NCBI GenBank assembly: GCA_030681365.1
Contig: JAUXWH010000003.1
Coordinates: forward strand, 1-32,398
Direction of reading: 5' to 3'
DNA: 32,398 bases
Source: Bradyrhizobium sp.
GTDB lineage: Bacteria; Pseudomonadota; Alphaproteobacteria; Rhizobiales; Xanthobacteraceae
The notes below the pieces were generated by a model. That model had not been told where the DNA came from, did not search any database, and saw only the letters and a list, made by a program, of their open reading frames with translations. This document shows positions 7,576 to 15,580 of the stretch, piece by piece; position 1 is the first letter of the stretch, and each line of letters begins with the position of its first letter. A program made the translations under genes and the position numbers.

Positions 7576-7785
7576 GTTGAACCTCCTTTTGGTTGCAGCG
7601 AGTTAATCGATGGATTTGTCGAATGTTCCGGGGTTCCATTGGTGTTCCAGCCGAAACCTTGCATTCCGTAAAATTACGGGGCCATTCATGCAATGCGCCA
7701 AGCCCCGGCAGTGTCCGGTTCCCGACGGCGATACCAAACCTAAACGTTCCTCACCTAGCTTCGCGGTTCTAACCGGACGAGGCGA

Positions 7786-8922
7786 ATGAGCCGCGCAGCT
7801 TTGGCAGTGAACGGGGAGGGATCGGGCGCGGGAGCGTTGCCGGTGGACGTGGCGCAGCGACGACTCGGGCAGCGCCGCGAGATGCTCGTGCTTCAGGCGT
7901 TGAGCTATGTGCTCGGCGATATCGTGCTGTGGATCTACGCCTATGCCGGCACGGTTCCGCTCACCATCCCCGTGAGCTTTCTGTTGTGCGCGATCGGCCT
8001 CACCGGACTATTCGCGGTCCTGTCGGAATTCGGCGTCGGTGACAGGTTCGAGGATCATTTCCTGACCACGCCGCAATCCGCCTCGAACATCGTGGTCCAG
8101 CTCGGCTTCCTGCTGGCGGCGCCCGAGATCGGCTATATCTTTCTCAGCGTGGTGTTCGTGATCTTCGGATTTGCGTCGCTGCGCATGACATCCCGGGAAG
8201 CGATCGTTCTGTGGGCCCTTACCGGGACCGCGGTCGCCGCGATTTTCCTGTTGCTGAAGACTCCGGTCGCACTGCCGATAGCGACGACCGCGGAATGGCT
8301 GGCCGCGGCCTTTTCCTTTTTCGTGACGATCGGCCAGTGCGCCTATGTCGGGCTGTTCGGAAGCACGATGCGCAAGTCGTTGCATCAGCGCACGGTCGAG
8401 CTCAGGTCTGCCTATCTCCGCATCGAGGAACTGGCACAAACCGACGAACTGACGGGATTGCCGAACCGCCGCAGCATCGTGAAGATGCTGGATGACGAAA
8501 TCGCCCGGGGCAAGCGCGGCACGCCGTGCGCGGTGGCGATGATCGACATCGACTGGTTCAAGCGCATCAACGACAGCCACGGCCATCCCGCCGGCGACGA
8601 GGTGCTGCGGACCGTAGCGATCACGGTGTTCGCCAACATCCGGGCCAATGACCGGTTCGGCCGCTACGGCGGCGAGGAATTCCTGCTGGTGTTGCCCGAC
8701 ACGCCCCGCGACGAGGCCGCACGGATCGTGGAGCGGCTGCGCGCGATGATCGCGGGCCTCGACTGGAACGTGTTCGCGATCGACATGGCGGTGACGATTT
8801 CCGCCGGCATTGCGACCCTCGCGCCGAACGATTGTTCCGATGCGATCCTGGCGCGCGCCGACCGCGCGCTCTATGCGGCCAAGGCCGGTGGCCGCAACCG
8901 GATCGCCACCGATCAATCGTAA
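7786..8922 (+). CDS. membrane-anchored diguanylate cyclase (GGDEF)
   Basis: The enzyme makes cyclic di-GMP from two GTP. The protein has 378 residues. The N-terminal half carries about five to six membrane segments between residues 35 and 195, with no recognised sensor domain. The GGDEF domain runs from about 210 to 375 and starts with the DELTGLPNRR motif. The active site is GGEEF at 295-299. An RxxD inhibitory site (RAND, 286-289) lies five residues upstream, so product feedback inhibition is expected. There is no EAL domain. The signal sensed is unknown. It diverges from the secreted protein at 7575; the shared spacer holds an inverted repeat (CCGTAA, AA, TTACGG at 7666-7679). Confidence 0.92.
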   Translation: MSRAALAVNGEGSGAGALPVDVAQRRLGQRREMLVLQALSYVLGDIVLWIYAYAGTVPLTIPVSFLLCAIGLTGLFAVLSEFGVGDRFEDHFLTTPQSASNIVVQLGFLLAAPEIGYIFLSVVFVIFGFASLRMTSREAIVLWALTGTAVAAIFLLLKTPVALPIATTAEWLAAAFSFFVTIGQCAYVGLFGSTMRKSLHQRTVELRSAYLRIEELAQTDELTGLPNRRSIVKMLDDEIARGKRGTPCAVAMIDIDWFKRINDSHGHPAGDEVLRTVAITVFANIRANDRFGRYGGEEFLLVLPDTPRDEAARIVERLRAMIAGLDWNVFAIDMAVTISAGIATLAPNDCSDAILARADRALYAAKAGGRNRIATDQS

Positions 8923-9164
8923 GAGCCCGTCCGGGTCCGGCGCATTTGATTGAATTGCGCGGGAAATCGGCAAGGAAACCCGCAGCGCGCCGGCCATCGT
9001 GGCAAGCAGCCGCGTCATCACGTCGACGCGGAAAGCGCCGTTTTGGCGCTATTTCCACCCGTTATCAAAGATTTCCGATGCGAACAACCCGACTCGCCGA
9101 TTAGTTAGCCTTCAATGGAAACGCAACTTCCGGCGGAAGGTTGGTTCCCTGAAGGATATCATCC

Positions 9165-9349
9165 ATGCCAATCCACTTTGGAGCCACCTACACCCGAAAT
9201 GTCCCGAATGTCAGGGCGTCATGCGCCTCAGCCGGCGTGTGCCACATCCGATCCGCGGCTACGATTTCGAACTGCAGGATTTCACCTGCAGGATCTGTCA
9301 GCATGAAACGCAGCGGGACGCCGATGTCCGCGGCGAGGTCGCCGAATGA
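9165..9349 (+). pseudogene. small zinc-ribbon protein gene interrupted by a one-base frameshift
   Basis: ATG 9165 has AAGGA 8 bases upstream and begins MPIHFGATYTR. From 9200 the coding sense moves to another frame: CPECQGVMRLSRRVPHPIRG continuing to FTCRICQHETQRD and a stop at 9347-9349. The second frame has no good start of its own, since its only upstream start is a GTG at 8999 with no ribosome-binding site. Adding one base to the GAAATG run at 9196-9201 joins the two into a 61-residue protein with two CxxC pairs, the layout of small zinc-ribbon proteins. Either the gene is broken or the sequence has a homopolymer error. A role in nucleic-acid or metal binding is only inferred. Confidence 0.6.
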
Positions 9350-9441
9350 AGCGCCCGGAAGCGGCGGCGCCGGCGTCATGGCCCTGTGACGCCAGGGAAA
9401 ATCAGGAGCCACTGCAGCCTGCACTCCAGGAAATGGTGTAA

Positions 9442-9516
9442 AACGATCAATGGATCGACGACTTCATCGAACGCCTGAACTACGCGGTCCGCAACATCAT
9501 CGAGAAGAAGCCCTAG
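9442..9516 (+). pseudogene. possible C-terminal gene remnant
   Basis: The frame between a TAA at 9439 and a TAG at 9514 reads NDQWIDDFIERLNYAVRNII and ends EKKP. It looks like the helical end of a real protein but contains no start codon, and the upstream frame is closed. Its stop overlaps the stop of the minus-strand crotonase-fold gene. It may be a decayed gene end or chance. Confidence 0.22.
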
Positions 9517-10256
9517 CGTCCCTTGTAGACCGCCTTGCGCTTTTGCTTCACCGCCGCGGTCGCCTCGACGGCGTCTTCACTTTCCTTGACTTCGTACAGC
9601 GCGCGCTGAGCCCGGCCGGATTGTTCGGACGGTCCCTGCGCCAGCACGCCTTCGGTGACAAAGCGCTTGAGCGTCTTCAGCACCAGCGGCGAGAATTCAG
9701 CCATTTCGCGCGCCATGTTGAGCGCGACCGCAACCTGCTGTCCTGATGGCGCCACCTCGTTGACGAGGCCGACATTGAAGGCGCGCTGCGGATCGAGCAC
9801 CCTGCACAGCAGCAGCATCTCCATCGCGACCTTGTGCGGTATCCGCGCCGCGAGGCCGGCGATCAGGCCGCCGGTAAAACCCAGCCGCGCCTCGGGATAG
9901 GAGAACTTTGCGTTTTCCGCCGCCACCGTGAGATCGCACATCATCGACAGCACCAGCGCGCCGCCGATGCACCAGCCGCCGACCGCCGAGATGATCGGCT
10001 TGGTGGTCTCGAAGCCGACGGTGGGAATGCAGCGCCACAGCTCCGGGAAATCGCCGGTATCGGCGCCGGCGGAAAACGCTTCGTTGCCGGCGCCGGTCAG
10101 CACCGCGGCCTTCTGCGTCGGCGAGCGCTCGAAATCCTGAAAGGCCTTCTGCAGCAGCAGCGCCGTCTCGGCGCAGATCGCGTTGCGCCGTTCCGGCCGG
10201 TTGATCGTGATCAGCGTGGTGCCGTCGGCGTTGTTCTCCACCAGGACTTTTTGCAT
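9513..10256 (-). CDS. enoyl-CoA hydratase/isomerase superfamily protein lacking one hydratase glutamate
   Basis: This is a crotonase-fold protein of 247 residues, expected to bind an acyl-CoA in the cytoplasm. The oxyanion-hole segments FSAGAD (61-66) and CIGGAL (96-101) are present. Aligned with rat mitochondrial hydratase, the second catalytic glutamate is kept (PEARLG, E122), but the first, in GGGCEL, is replaced by valine (V102). A simple hydratase reaction is therefore doubtful; an isomerase, hydrolase or other crotonase activity fits better. The start at 10256 is supported by AGGAA; the longer frame reaches into a repeat. It lies downstream of the molybdenum hydroxylase genes on the same strand, separated by a palindromic repeat, so co-transcription is uncertain. 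Confidence 0.82.
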   Translation of the reverse strand: MQKVLVENNADGTTLITINRPERRNAICAETALLLQKAFQDFERSPTQKAAVLTGAGNEAFSAGADTGDFPELWRCIPTVGFETTKPIISAVGGWCIGGALVLSMMCDLTVAAENAKFSYPEARLGFTGGLIAGLAARIPHKVAMEMLLLCRVLDPQRAFNVGLVNEVAPSGQQVAVALNMAREMAEFSPLVLKTLKRFVTEGVLAQGPSEQSGRAQRALYEVKESEDAVEATAAVKQKRKAVYKGR

Positions 10257-10284
10257 GGAGATTCCTGTTATCATCTTGCTAAGA

Positions 10285-10386
10285 CCGTCGTCCCCGCGCA
10301 GGAGGGGACCCAATACGCCGCGGCTTATCGACTCTAGCCGAGGCTTCTCTGGAATACTGGATCACCCGCCTTCGCCGGGTGGCGAC
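10285..10386. repeat. intergenic palindromic repeat (GTCGTCCCCGCG type)
   Basis: The element begins CCGTCGTCCCCGCG, contains CTCTGGAATACTGGATCACC, and ends with CCGCCTTCGCCGGGTGGCGAC. The arms TCCCCGCG..GGGGACC and CCGCC..GGCG are inverted. This matches an interspersed repeat I recall from Bradyrhizobium and Rhodopseudomonas genomes. It separates the Mo-subunit gene from the crotonase-fold gene. Confidence 0.7.
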
Positions 10387-10413
10387 AAGCGAGGTAACGT
10401 CAAGCGCGCGGCA

Positions 10414-12675
10414 TCACTCCGCCGCTTGACGGGTCTCCGGTCCGTCCAGCACTTCCAGCACCACCGGCGGCGACATCGGCAGCGAGTAGAAGCGTTTGCC
10501 GAGCGCGTTGTGGACGGCGTTGGCGACGGCGGCCATCACGGGCACCAGCGGCACTTCGCCGACGCCTTTTACGCCCTGCGGATGTTTCGGGTTGGGCACT
10601 TCGACCATCACGGTGTCGAGCATCGGCAGGTCGGAGCAGACCGGCATGCGATAATCGAGGAAACCGGGGTTATCGACCTTGCCGTCCTTGTTGTAGATGT
10701 ATTCCTCGTTCAGCGCCCAGCCGATGCCCTGCGCGACGCCGCCCTGCATCTGGCCCTCGACGTAACCCGGATGAATGGCGCGGCCGACGTCCTGCACCGC
10801 GGTGTAGCGGATCACCCTGACGATGCCGAGTTCGGGATCGACCTCGACGTCGCAGATGTGGGTGCCGAAGCCTCCCTCGGCGCCCTCGGTGTTGAGCTGC
10901 ACGCCGGCACCGATCGGCCCGCCCATCGACGGCGCCCTGGCGGCGAGGTCCGCCAGCGTCAGCGGTTCGAACTGGCCCGCATTGGGGCTGGCCGGATGCG
11001 CCGCGCCATTTTCCCATTTCACGGCTTCGGGATCGATCTCCCAGATTTTCGCGGCGCGCTCCTTCAGCGTGGTGATGATCTTATCGGTCGACTGCGTCAC
11101 CACAATCGCGGAGGCGAACAGCACGCGGCTGCCGCCGGTGAGATTGGAGAAGCCGATGGTGGCGGTGTCGCCGATCAGCACCGACACCCGCTTGTAATCA
11201 ATGCCGAGCAGCTCGGCGCAGATGTTGGCGATCGCGGCGCGCGAGCCGCCGATGTCGGGATGGCCGGTGGTGACGACGACATTGCCGTCCTCGGTGATGT
11301 TGACCTGCGCCGAGGATTCGCCGCCGGCGTTGAACCAGAAACCGCTGGCGACGCCCCTGCCCTGAAACTTGCCGAGCGGTGCGGAGTAATGCGGATGCGA
11401 CTTCGCGGCCTGCAGCGTTTCGACGTAGCCGATGCGCGGAAACACCGGGCCGAACGCGGCTTTTGTCCCCTGCCTGGCGGCGTTCTTCAGGCGCAGTTCG
11501 AGCGGATCCATTTTGAGCGCTTCGGCGAGTTCGTCGAGCACGCACTCCACCGCATAGGCGCCGATCGGCGCGCCCGGGGCGCGATAGGCCGCGACCTTGG
11601 AGCGGTTGGACAGCACGTCGAAGCCGACCGACAGCACATGCGGAATATCGTAGGGCGAGAAGCTGCAGCCGACCGCGCCGCGGATCGGCGAGCCCGGCAG
11701 CGCGCCGGCCTGCAAATAGAAGGTGCCTTGCGCCGCGACGATGGTGCCGTCCTTTTTCGCGCCGATTTTCACGGTGCTCTTCGAGCCGGAGGTGGGTCCG
11801 GTCGCCCGCATCACTTCCTCGCGGGTCATTACCATTTTCACGGGACGGCCGGATTTTTTCGCCAGCAGGGTCGCCAGCGGCTCCAGATAGACGATGGTCT
11901 TGCCGCCGAACCCACCGCCAATTTCGGCGGGGATGGCGCGGATGTCGCTCTGCGGGATGCCGGTGAGGTATGCCGTCATCGCGCGCACCATGAACTGGCC
12001 CTGGCTCGAGCTCCAGATCGTGGTCTTGTTGTCGGCGCCCACGCTGACGAGGCAGGCATGCGGTTCGATATAGCCCTGATGCACCGGGCGGGTGGTGAAG
12101 GTGCGCTCGATCACCACGTCGGCCTGGGCAAAACCTTCGGCCACGTCGCCCTTCTTGACTTCGAGCCGGCCGCCGATGTTGGAGGGCTTGCCCTCGAATT
12201 TCATGAAGTCGTGCAGGATCGGCGCATCCGGCGCGATCGCGTCGTCGATCTCGATCACCCATGGCAGCACTTCGTATTCCACCTCGATCAGCTCGCAGGC
12301 TTTTGCCGCGATCGCCTCTGACGTGGCGGCCACCGCCGCGACCGGATGACCGGGAAACAGCGCCTTCTCGCGCGCCATCACGTTGCGGCACATCCAGCGC
12401 ATGTCCTGAATGCCGAGCATCACCGACTTGTCGATCGGGAAATCGACGATGTCGCGCGCCGACACCACCGCCTTGACGCCAGGCAGCGCCTCCGCCTTCG
12501 AGGTATCGATCGACTTGATGCGGGCATGCGGATGCGGGCTGCGCTTGACCTTGCCCCAGATCATGCCGGGCATGTTGGTATCGGCGGCGAACGCCGCGCG
12601 TCCCGTCACCTTGTCGGCGCCATCGGGCCTGATCGTGCGTTCACCGATCCACTTGTTGTTGGTAACGACGTTCAT
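10414..12675 (-). CDS. molybdopterin-binding large subunit, xanthine dehydrogenase family
   Basis: This is the catalytic subunit of a molybdenum hydroxylase, 753 residues (usual 750-800). An aldehyde-oxidase/xanthine-dehydrogenase a/b hammerhead lies at about 20-125, followed by the Mo-binding domain. Visible motifs are QGQF (225-228), GGGFGGK (253-259), AYRAPGAP (363-370) and the C-terminal catalytic glutamate in GVGE (E707). The active-site loop is AYRAPGAP, not the AYRCSFR loop of CO dehydrogenase, so CO is not the substrate. The usual DxGQG cofactor motif is replaced by DIGGSR (about 474-479). The start overlaps the 2Fe-2S gene by 4 bases. The substrate cannot be named; a hydroxylation at an activated carbon, perhaps of a heterocycle or aromatic compound, is inference. 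Confidence 0.9.
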   Translation of the reverse strand: MNVVTNNKWIGERTIRPDGADKVTGRAAFAADTNMPGMIWGKVKRSPHPHARIKSIDTSKAEALPGVKAVVSARDIVDFPIDKSVMLGIQDMRWMCRNVMAREKALFPGHPVAAVAATSEAIAAKACELIEVEYEVLPWVIEIDDAIAPDAPILHDFMKFEGKPSNIGGRLEVKKGDVAEGFAQADVVIERTFTTRPVHQGYIEPHACLVSVGADNKTTIWSSSQGQFMVRAMTAYLTGIPQSDIRAIPAEIGGGFGGKTIVYLEPLATLLAKKSGRPVKMVMTREEVMRATGPTSGSKSTVKIGAKKDGTIVAAQGTFYLQAGALPGSPIRGAVGCSFSPYDIPHVLSVGFDVLSNRSKVAAYRAPGAPIGAYAVECVLDELAEALKMDPLELRLKNAARQGTKAAFGPVFPRIGYVETLQAAKSHPHYSAPLGKFQGRGVASGFWFNAGGESSAQVNITEDGNVVVTTGHPDIGGSRAAIANICAELLGIDYKRVSVLIGDTATIGFSNLTGGSRVLFASAIVVTQSTDKIITTLKERAAKIWEIDPEAVKWENGAAHPASPNAGQFEPLTLADLAARAPSMGGPIGAGVQLNTEGAEGGFGTHICDVEVDPELGIVRVIRYTAVQDVGRAIHPGYVEGQMQGGVAQGIGWALNEEYIYNKDGKVDNPGFLDYRMPVCSDLPMLDTVMVEVPNPKHPQGVKGVGEVPLVPVMAAVANAVHNALGKRFYSLPMSPPVVLEVLDGPETRQAAE

Positions 12676-13154
12676 TGCGCTGCCTCCCGCATTTCATCGG
12701 CGGTTTCCATCACCGCCCGCACGATCTTGTCGTAACCGGTGCAACGGCAGAGATTGCCGGCCAGCCAGAACCGCACCTCCTCCTCGCTCGGCTTCGAATT
12801 CTTGCGCAGCAGCGCATCGGAGGCGACCAGCATGCCCGAGGTGCAAATGCCGCATTGCAGGGCCGCCATTTCCAGGAATTTCTGCTGCAGCGGATGCAGC
12901 TTGTCGCCGTGCGCCATGCCCTCGATGGTTTGCAACTCGTGGCCCTCGGCCTCGACCGCGAGCATCAGGCAGGAACAGACCAGCCGGTCGTCCAGCGTGA
13001 TGCTGCAGGCGCCGCAATCGCCGGAGGCGCAGCCTTCCTTGGAGCCGGTCAGACCGAGCGGGCCGCGCAGCGCGTCGAGCATGGTATCGGACGGCTCGCA
13101 GAGAAACTCCATCGGCTCGCCGTTGATGGTGGTGGAAACGTGCAGCTTTGCCAT
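12672..13154 (-). CDS. 2Fe-2S small subunit of molybdenum hydroxylase
   Basis: This electron-transfer subunit has 160 residues, the standard length. The plant-ferredoxin-type cluster ligands are C42, C47, C50 and C62 (CASGDCGAC...CSC). The second cluster, in the helical C-terminal domain, uses C101, C104, C136 and C138 (QCGICTSGM and LCRCTGY). CGICTSG replaces the usual CGYCTPG. There is no twin-arginine signal, so the complex is cytoplasmic. Its last 4 bases overlap the start of the Mo subunit and it follows the FAD subunit by 19 bases, so the three are one operon in M-S-L order as in cox operons. Confidence 0.93.
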   Translation of the reverse strand: MAKLHVSTTINGEPMEFLCEPSDTMLDALRGPLGLTGSKEGCASGDCGACSITLDDRLVCSCLMLAVEAEGHELQTIEGMAHGDKLHPLQQKFLEMAALQCGICTSGMLVASDALLRKNSKPSEEEVRFWLAGNLCRCTGYDKIVRAVMETADEMREAAQ

Positions 13155-13173
13155 TTTCTCAATTTCCCCAAAC

Positions 13174-14043
13174 TCAAATTTCTTTGGCGCGCTTGGCGGC
13201 GATCAGGGCCGTGCGCTTGAGCAGCACGCCGGCAACCTTGGTGCGGTAGACGATGGTGCCGCGCTTGTCGTCGATCGGACGGCAGGCGGCGGAACAGGCG
13301 GCGGCCGCGGCATTCAGCGCCGCGTCGTCGAGCTTGCTGCCGACGAGCGCCTTGGCGGCCGCCTCGACCAGCAGCACGGTCGGCGCGACAGCGCCGAGGC
13401 CGACGCGCGCGGCGGTGCAGACGCCGTCCTTGATGGTGAGGCTGACGCCGACGCCGACCACGGCGATGTCCATTTCGGTGCGTGGGATCATGCGCAGATA
13501 GGCGTCGCCTGAACCCTTTAGACGCGGCGGCAGCGTGAAGCTGACCAGGATCTCGCCCGGCTCGAGGTTGGTACGGCCCGGACCGGCCGGTACGTCTTCC
13601 ACCTTCATCTCGCGGCGGCCGTTGGGGCCCTGCAGCGTGGCGACGGCGCCGGCGGCGACCAACGCCGGCACGCTGTCGCCGGCCGGCGAGCCGTTGCACA
13701 GATTGCCGCCCGCCGAGGCGCGGCCCTGAACCTGCGTGGAGCCGATCAGGTTGATCGCCTCCAGCACGCCGGGCCAGACTTTGCCGAAACGGGGGTGTTC
13801 AGCCAGCACCGCGCCCGGAACGGCGGCGCCGATGCGAAAACCGCCATCGGCAGTTTGCTCGATCGCGGTCATTTCGGCGATTTTCTTGATATCGACGATC
13901 ACGCCCGGCTTCACCGCGCCGGAACGCATCTGGACCAGCAAATCGGTGCCGCCTGCGAGGATACGCCCGGCGCTTCCGGCGGACGCAAAGGCCTTGATGG
14001 CTTCGTCGAGTGTTTCAGGCGCTAGATATCGGAGTTCCGTCAT
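13174..14043 (-). CDS. FAD-binding medium subunit of molybdenum hydroxylase
   Basis: This flavin subunit (CoxM-like) has 289 residues. FAD motifs are AGGTDLLVQM (30-39) and ASAGGNLCNGSPAGD (109-123). A CO_dehydrogenase flavoprotein C-terminal domain covers about 180-285. The length leaves no room for the extra 4Fe-4S loop of 4-hydroxybenzoyl-CoA reductase, so that enzyme is unlikely. The start at 14043 (MTELRYL) is preferred over ATG 14061 because GAGGG lies upstream at an acceptable distance; 14061 has no ribosome-binding site. It is first in the operon and divergent from the DUF2778 gene. Confidence 0.9.
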   Translation of the reverse strand: MTELRYLAPETLDEAIKAFASAGSAGRILAGGTDLLVQMRSGAVKPGVIVDIKKIAEMTAIEQTADGGFRIGAAVPGAVLAEHPRFGKVWPGVLEAINLIGSTQVQGRASAGGNLCNGSPAGDSVPALVAAGAVATLQGPNGRREMKVEDVPAGPGRTNLEPGEILVSFTLPPRLKGSGDAYLRMIPRTEMDIAVVGVGVSLTIKDGVCTAARVGLGAVAPTVLLVEAAAKALVGSKLDDAALNAAAAACSAACRPIDDKRGTIVYRTKVAGVLLKRTALIAAKRAKEI

Positions 14044-14315
14044 CTCGTTTCGTTCCCTCATCTGCCGGCCGCCGGCGATTAGCTCGCCTTGTCAGGCCCC
14101 TGCAGGACGGGGGGGAGCCTACACGCGCAAAGCCGATTGGAACAGCCTCCGGGACCCGCTCGGGCGGCGGGCTCCCATGCGACGGAAGGGCTTGCGCCGG
14201 CCGGATGGCGCGGATCAGCGCCCGCCCATATTATGCCGCAGTCAGCCCCCCATCATGGCGCCGGTTTCGACGACCTTGGCGGGGCAAGATTCAAGGCGTC
14301 GAATCCGGGGAGCGG

Positions 14316-15314
14316 ATGACCTACACTGCAACGACCGCCGGCAAGCCCTGGTCGCGATACAGCATGCTGTTCGTCAGCAGGCTCGCGCCGGGTATTGCCG
14401 CGCTGTCGCTGGCAGCGGCAGCGGCCTGGATCGGCGGCCTCAATCCCGTTATCTGGATTCCAGATTCTTCCTCTGCCGACGCGGTCCATGCTTCGTCGTT
14501 CGACGATCGTTTTCAGCCGGACCCGGCGTCCGGCTCATCCGAACCGGACTTTGCCCAGCGTTTCCCTGACGGCTCCCTGTCGGAGCAAATCCAGGCCGAA
14601 CGCGAACAGGCGAGGCGCCGGCTGGCGGAAAGTCTGAAGGTAGGGAACTGGCAGGCGGGCCCGGCTGTAGAACCCGCCGATCCCGCGCCATCGGCGATAG
14701 CCGTTCCGCTTCCAAGACCCCGCCCGGTTGCGATGGCGCTCGCGCCGAGCATCACAGCTCCCGCCGCGCGACGCGACGATCGCACATGGCTGCAGAAACT
14801 CTCCGACCTGCTGCCGGCGCGTCTCACGCTGGCGTCGCTGCCACCCAATGGGGGCCTGTCCGGCAACGGGCCGGACCTCGCGGCGCTTGGCTACGACAGC
14901 CTCACCGCCGTATATGACATTTCCGCGCGCACCGTTTACATGCCGAACGGCGCCAGGCTCGAAGCGCATTCCGGCATGGGCGCCCTGATGGATGATCCAA
15001 GATATGTCGGCGAACGCGATGTCGGCCCGACGCCGCCCAATGTCTATGATCTGAAACCGCGCGAGCGGCTGTTTCACGGCGTCAAGGCGCTACGCATGAT
15101 CCCTCAGGACGCCAGCGCGACGCTGGGCCGCGACGGATTGCTGACGCACAGCTACCTGCTCGGCCCCAACGGCGATTCGAACGGCTGCGTATCGTTCAAG
15201 AACTACGATAAATTCCTGACCGCGTTCCAGAATGGCGAGGTCAAGCGCCTCGTCGTCGTCGCAAGCCTCGGCGAGGCGGCATCGGCGTCGCGCAAGCCGG
15301 CCTCGCCGTCCTGA
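14316..15314 (+). CDS. DUF2778 (Tlde1-like L,D-transpeptidase fold) membrane-anchored protein
   Basis: The protein has 332 residues. A single membrane segment lies at about 22-44, followed by a Pro/Ala-rich linker to about 190 and a DUF2778 domain at about 195-320. The domain signature is complete: AHSGMG (217-222), then THSYLLGPNGDSNGCVSF with H278 and C291 as the likely catalytic pair. The same domain is found in Salmonella Tlde1, a type VI effector that cuts and exchanges peptidoglycan peptides. Here the N-terminal anchor, the absence of secretion genes and the absence of an adjacent immunity candidate point to a house-keeping periplasmic cell-wall role, which is inference. GGGGAG lies 3 bases before the ATG. 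Confidence 0.82.
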   Translation: MTYTATTAGKPWSRYSMLFVSRLAPGIAALSLAAAAAWIGGLNPVIWIPDSSSADAVHASSFDDRFQPDPASGSSEPDFAQRFPDGSLSEQIQAEREQARRRLAESLKVGNWQAGPAVEPADPAPSAIAVPLPRPRPVAMALAPSITAPAARRDDRTWLQKLSDLLPARLTLASLPPNGGLSGNGPDLAALGYDSLTAVYDISARTVYMPNGARLEAHSGMGALMDDPRYVGERDVGPTPPNVYDLKPRERLFHGVKALRMIPQDASATLGRDGLLTHSYLLGPNGDSNGCVSFKNYDKFLTAFQNGEVKRLVVVASLGEAASASRKPASPS

Positions 15315-15330
15315 GGGACGCCGGACGAAT

Positions 15331-15417
15331 CCGCCGGCCGATGTCATCCGCAGATTGATCCTTGACGAGAACGCCTGCCACGTGGCCTCGTTCGCGTTCG
15401 AACATGCGCGCTGTCTT
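15331..15417 (+). pseudogene. fragment resembling the C-terminus of the XRE regulator at 1233-2678
   Basis: In frame +1 this stretch reads PPADVIRRLILDEN, then VASFAFEHARCL. The end of the XRE regulator (2592-2678) reads PPITRTLILDEN, then VSSFAFSNAREL. GACGAGAAC and TCGTTCGCGTT are identical in both at the DNA level. No start codon or upstream domain is present, and the frame runs into a palindromic repeat. It may be a decayed paralogue end or a shared repeat unit. Confidence 0.4.
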
Positions 15418-15580
15418 TACCCTCCCCTGAAGGGGGAGGGTCGTCGCGCGTGCAACGCGCGGCGGGGTGGGGTGACGATCTCTCCCCTCGAACGGTGCGC
15501 GAGTTGAGAGATCACCCCACCCTGTTTCGCATCGCGCTTCGCTCGATACGAAACGACCCTCCCCCTCCAGGGGAGGGTAA
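15417..15580. repeat. 164-base nested palindromic element with 13-base terminal inverted repeats
   Basis: TTACCCTCCCCTG (15417-15429) is the exact reverse complement of CAGGGGAGGGTAA (15568-15580). Inside are further inverted pairs: GAGGGTCGT against ACGACCCTC, and GGGGTGACGATCTCTC against GAGAGATCACCCC. No target-site duplication is visible. It ends 18 bases before the transglycosylase start codon and forms most of its leader. Confidence 0.75.

Noticed and set aside
9030..9056. Hairpin AGCGCC/GGCGCT after the diguanylate cyclase as a terminator
   Set aside because: The stem is short, there is no T run, and it lies over 100 bases past the stop codon.
9346..9441. 31-codon ORF overlapping the zinc-ribbon stop (begins MKRPEAAAPA)
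   Set aside because: It has an ATGA overlap with the previous stop but no ribosome-binding site and no protein-like pattern.
10183..12321. 712-codon plus-strand open frame opposite the Mo-subunit gene
   Set aside because: It is antisense to a clearly conserved enzyme. Its Arg/His/Asp-rich composition is typical of a shadow frame in high-GC DNA.
10414..14043. Aerobic CO dehydrogenase (coxMSL)
   Set aside because: The order matches, but the large subunit lacks the AYRCSFR active-site loop required for the Cu-S-Mo site.
14316..15314. Type VI secretion effector with immunity partner
   Set aside because: No secretion components, no adaptor and no immunity candidate are in the neighbourhood, and the protein has its own membrane anchor.
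15417..15580. Miniature transposable element
   Set aside because: Terminal inverted repeats exist, but no target-site duplication is visible and no transposase source is known, so it is listed only as a repeat.
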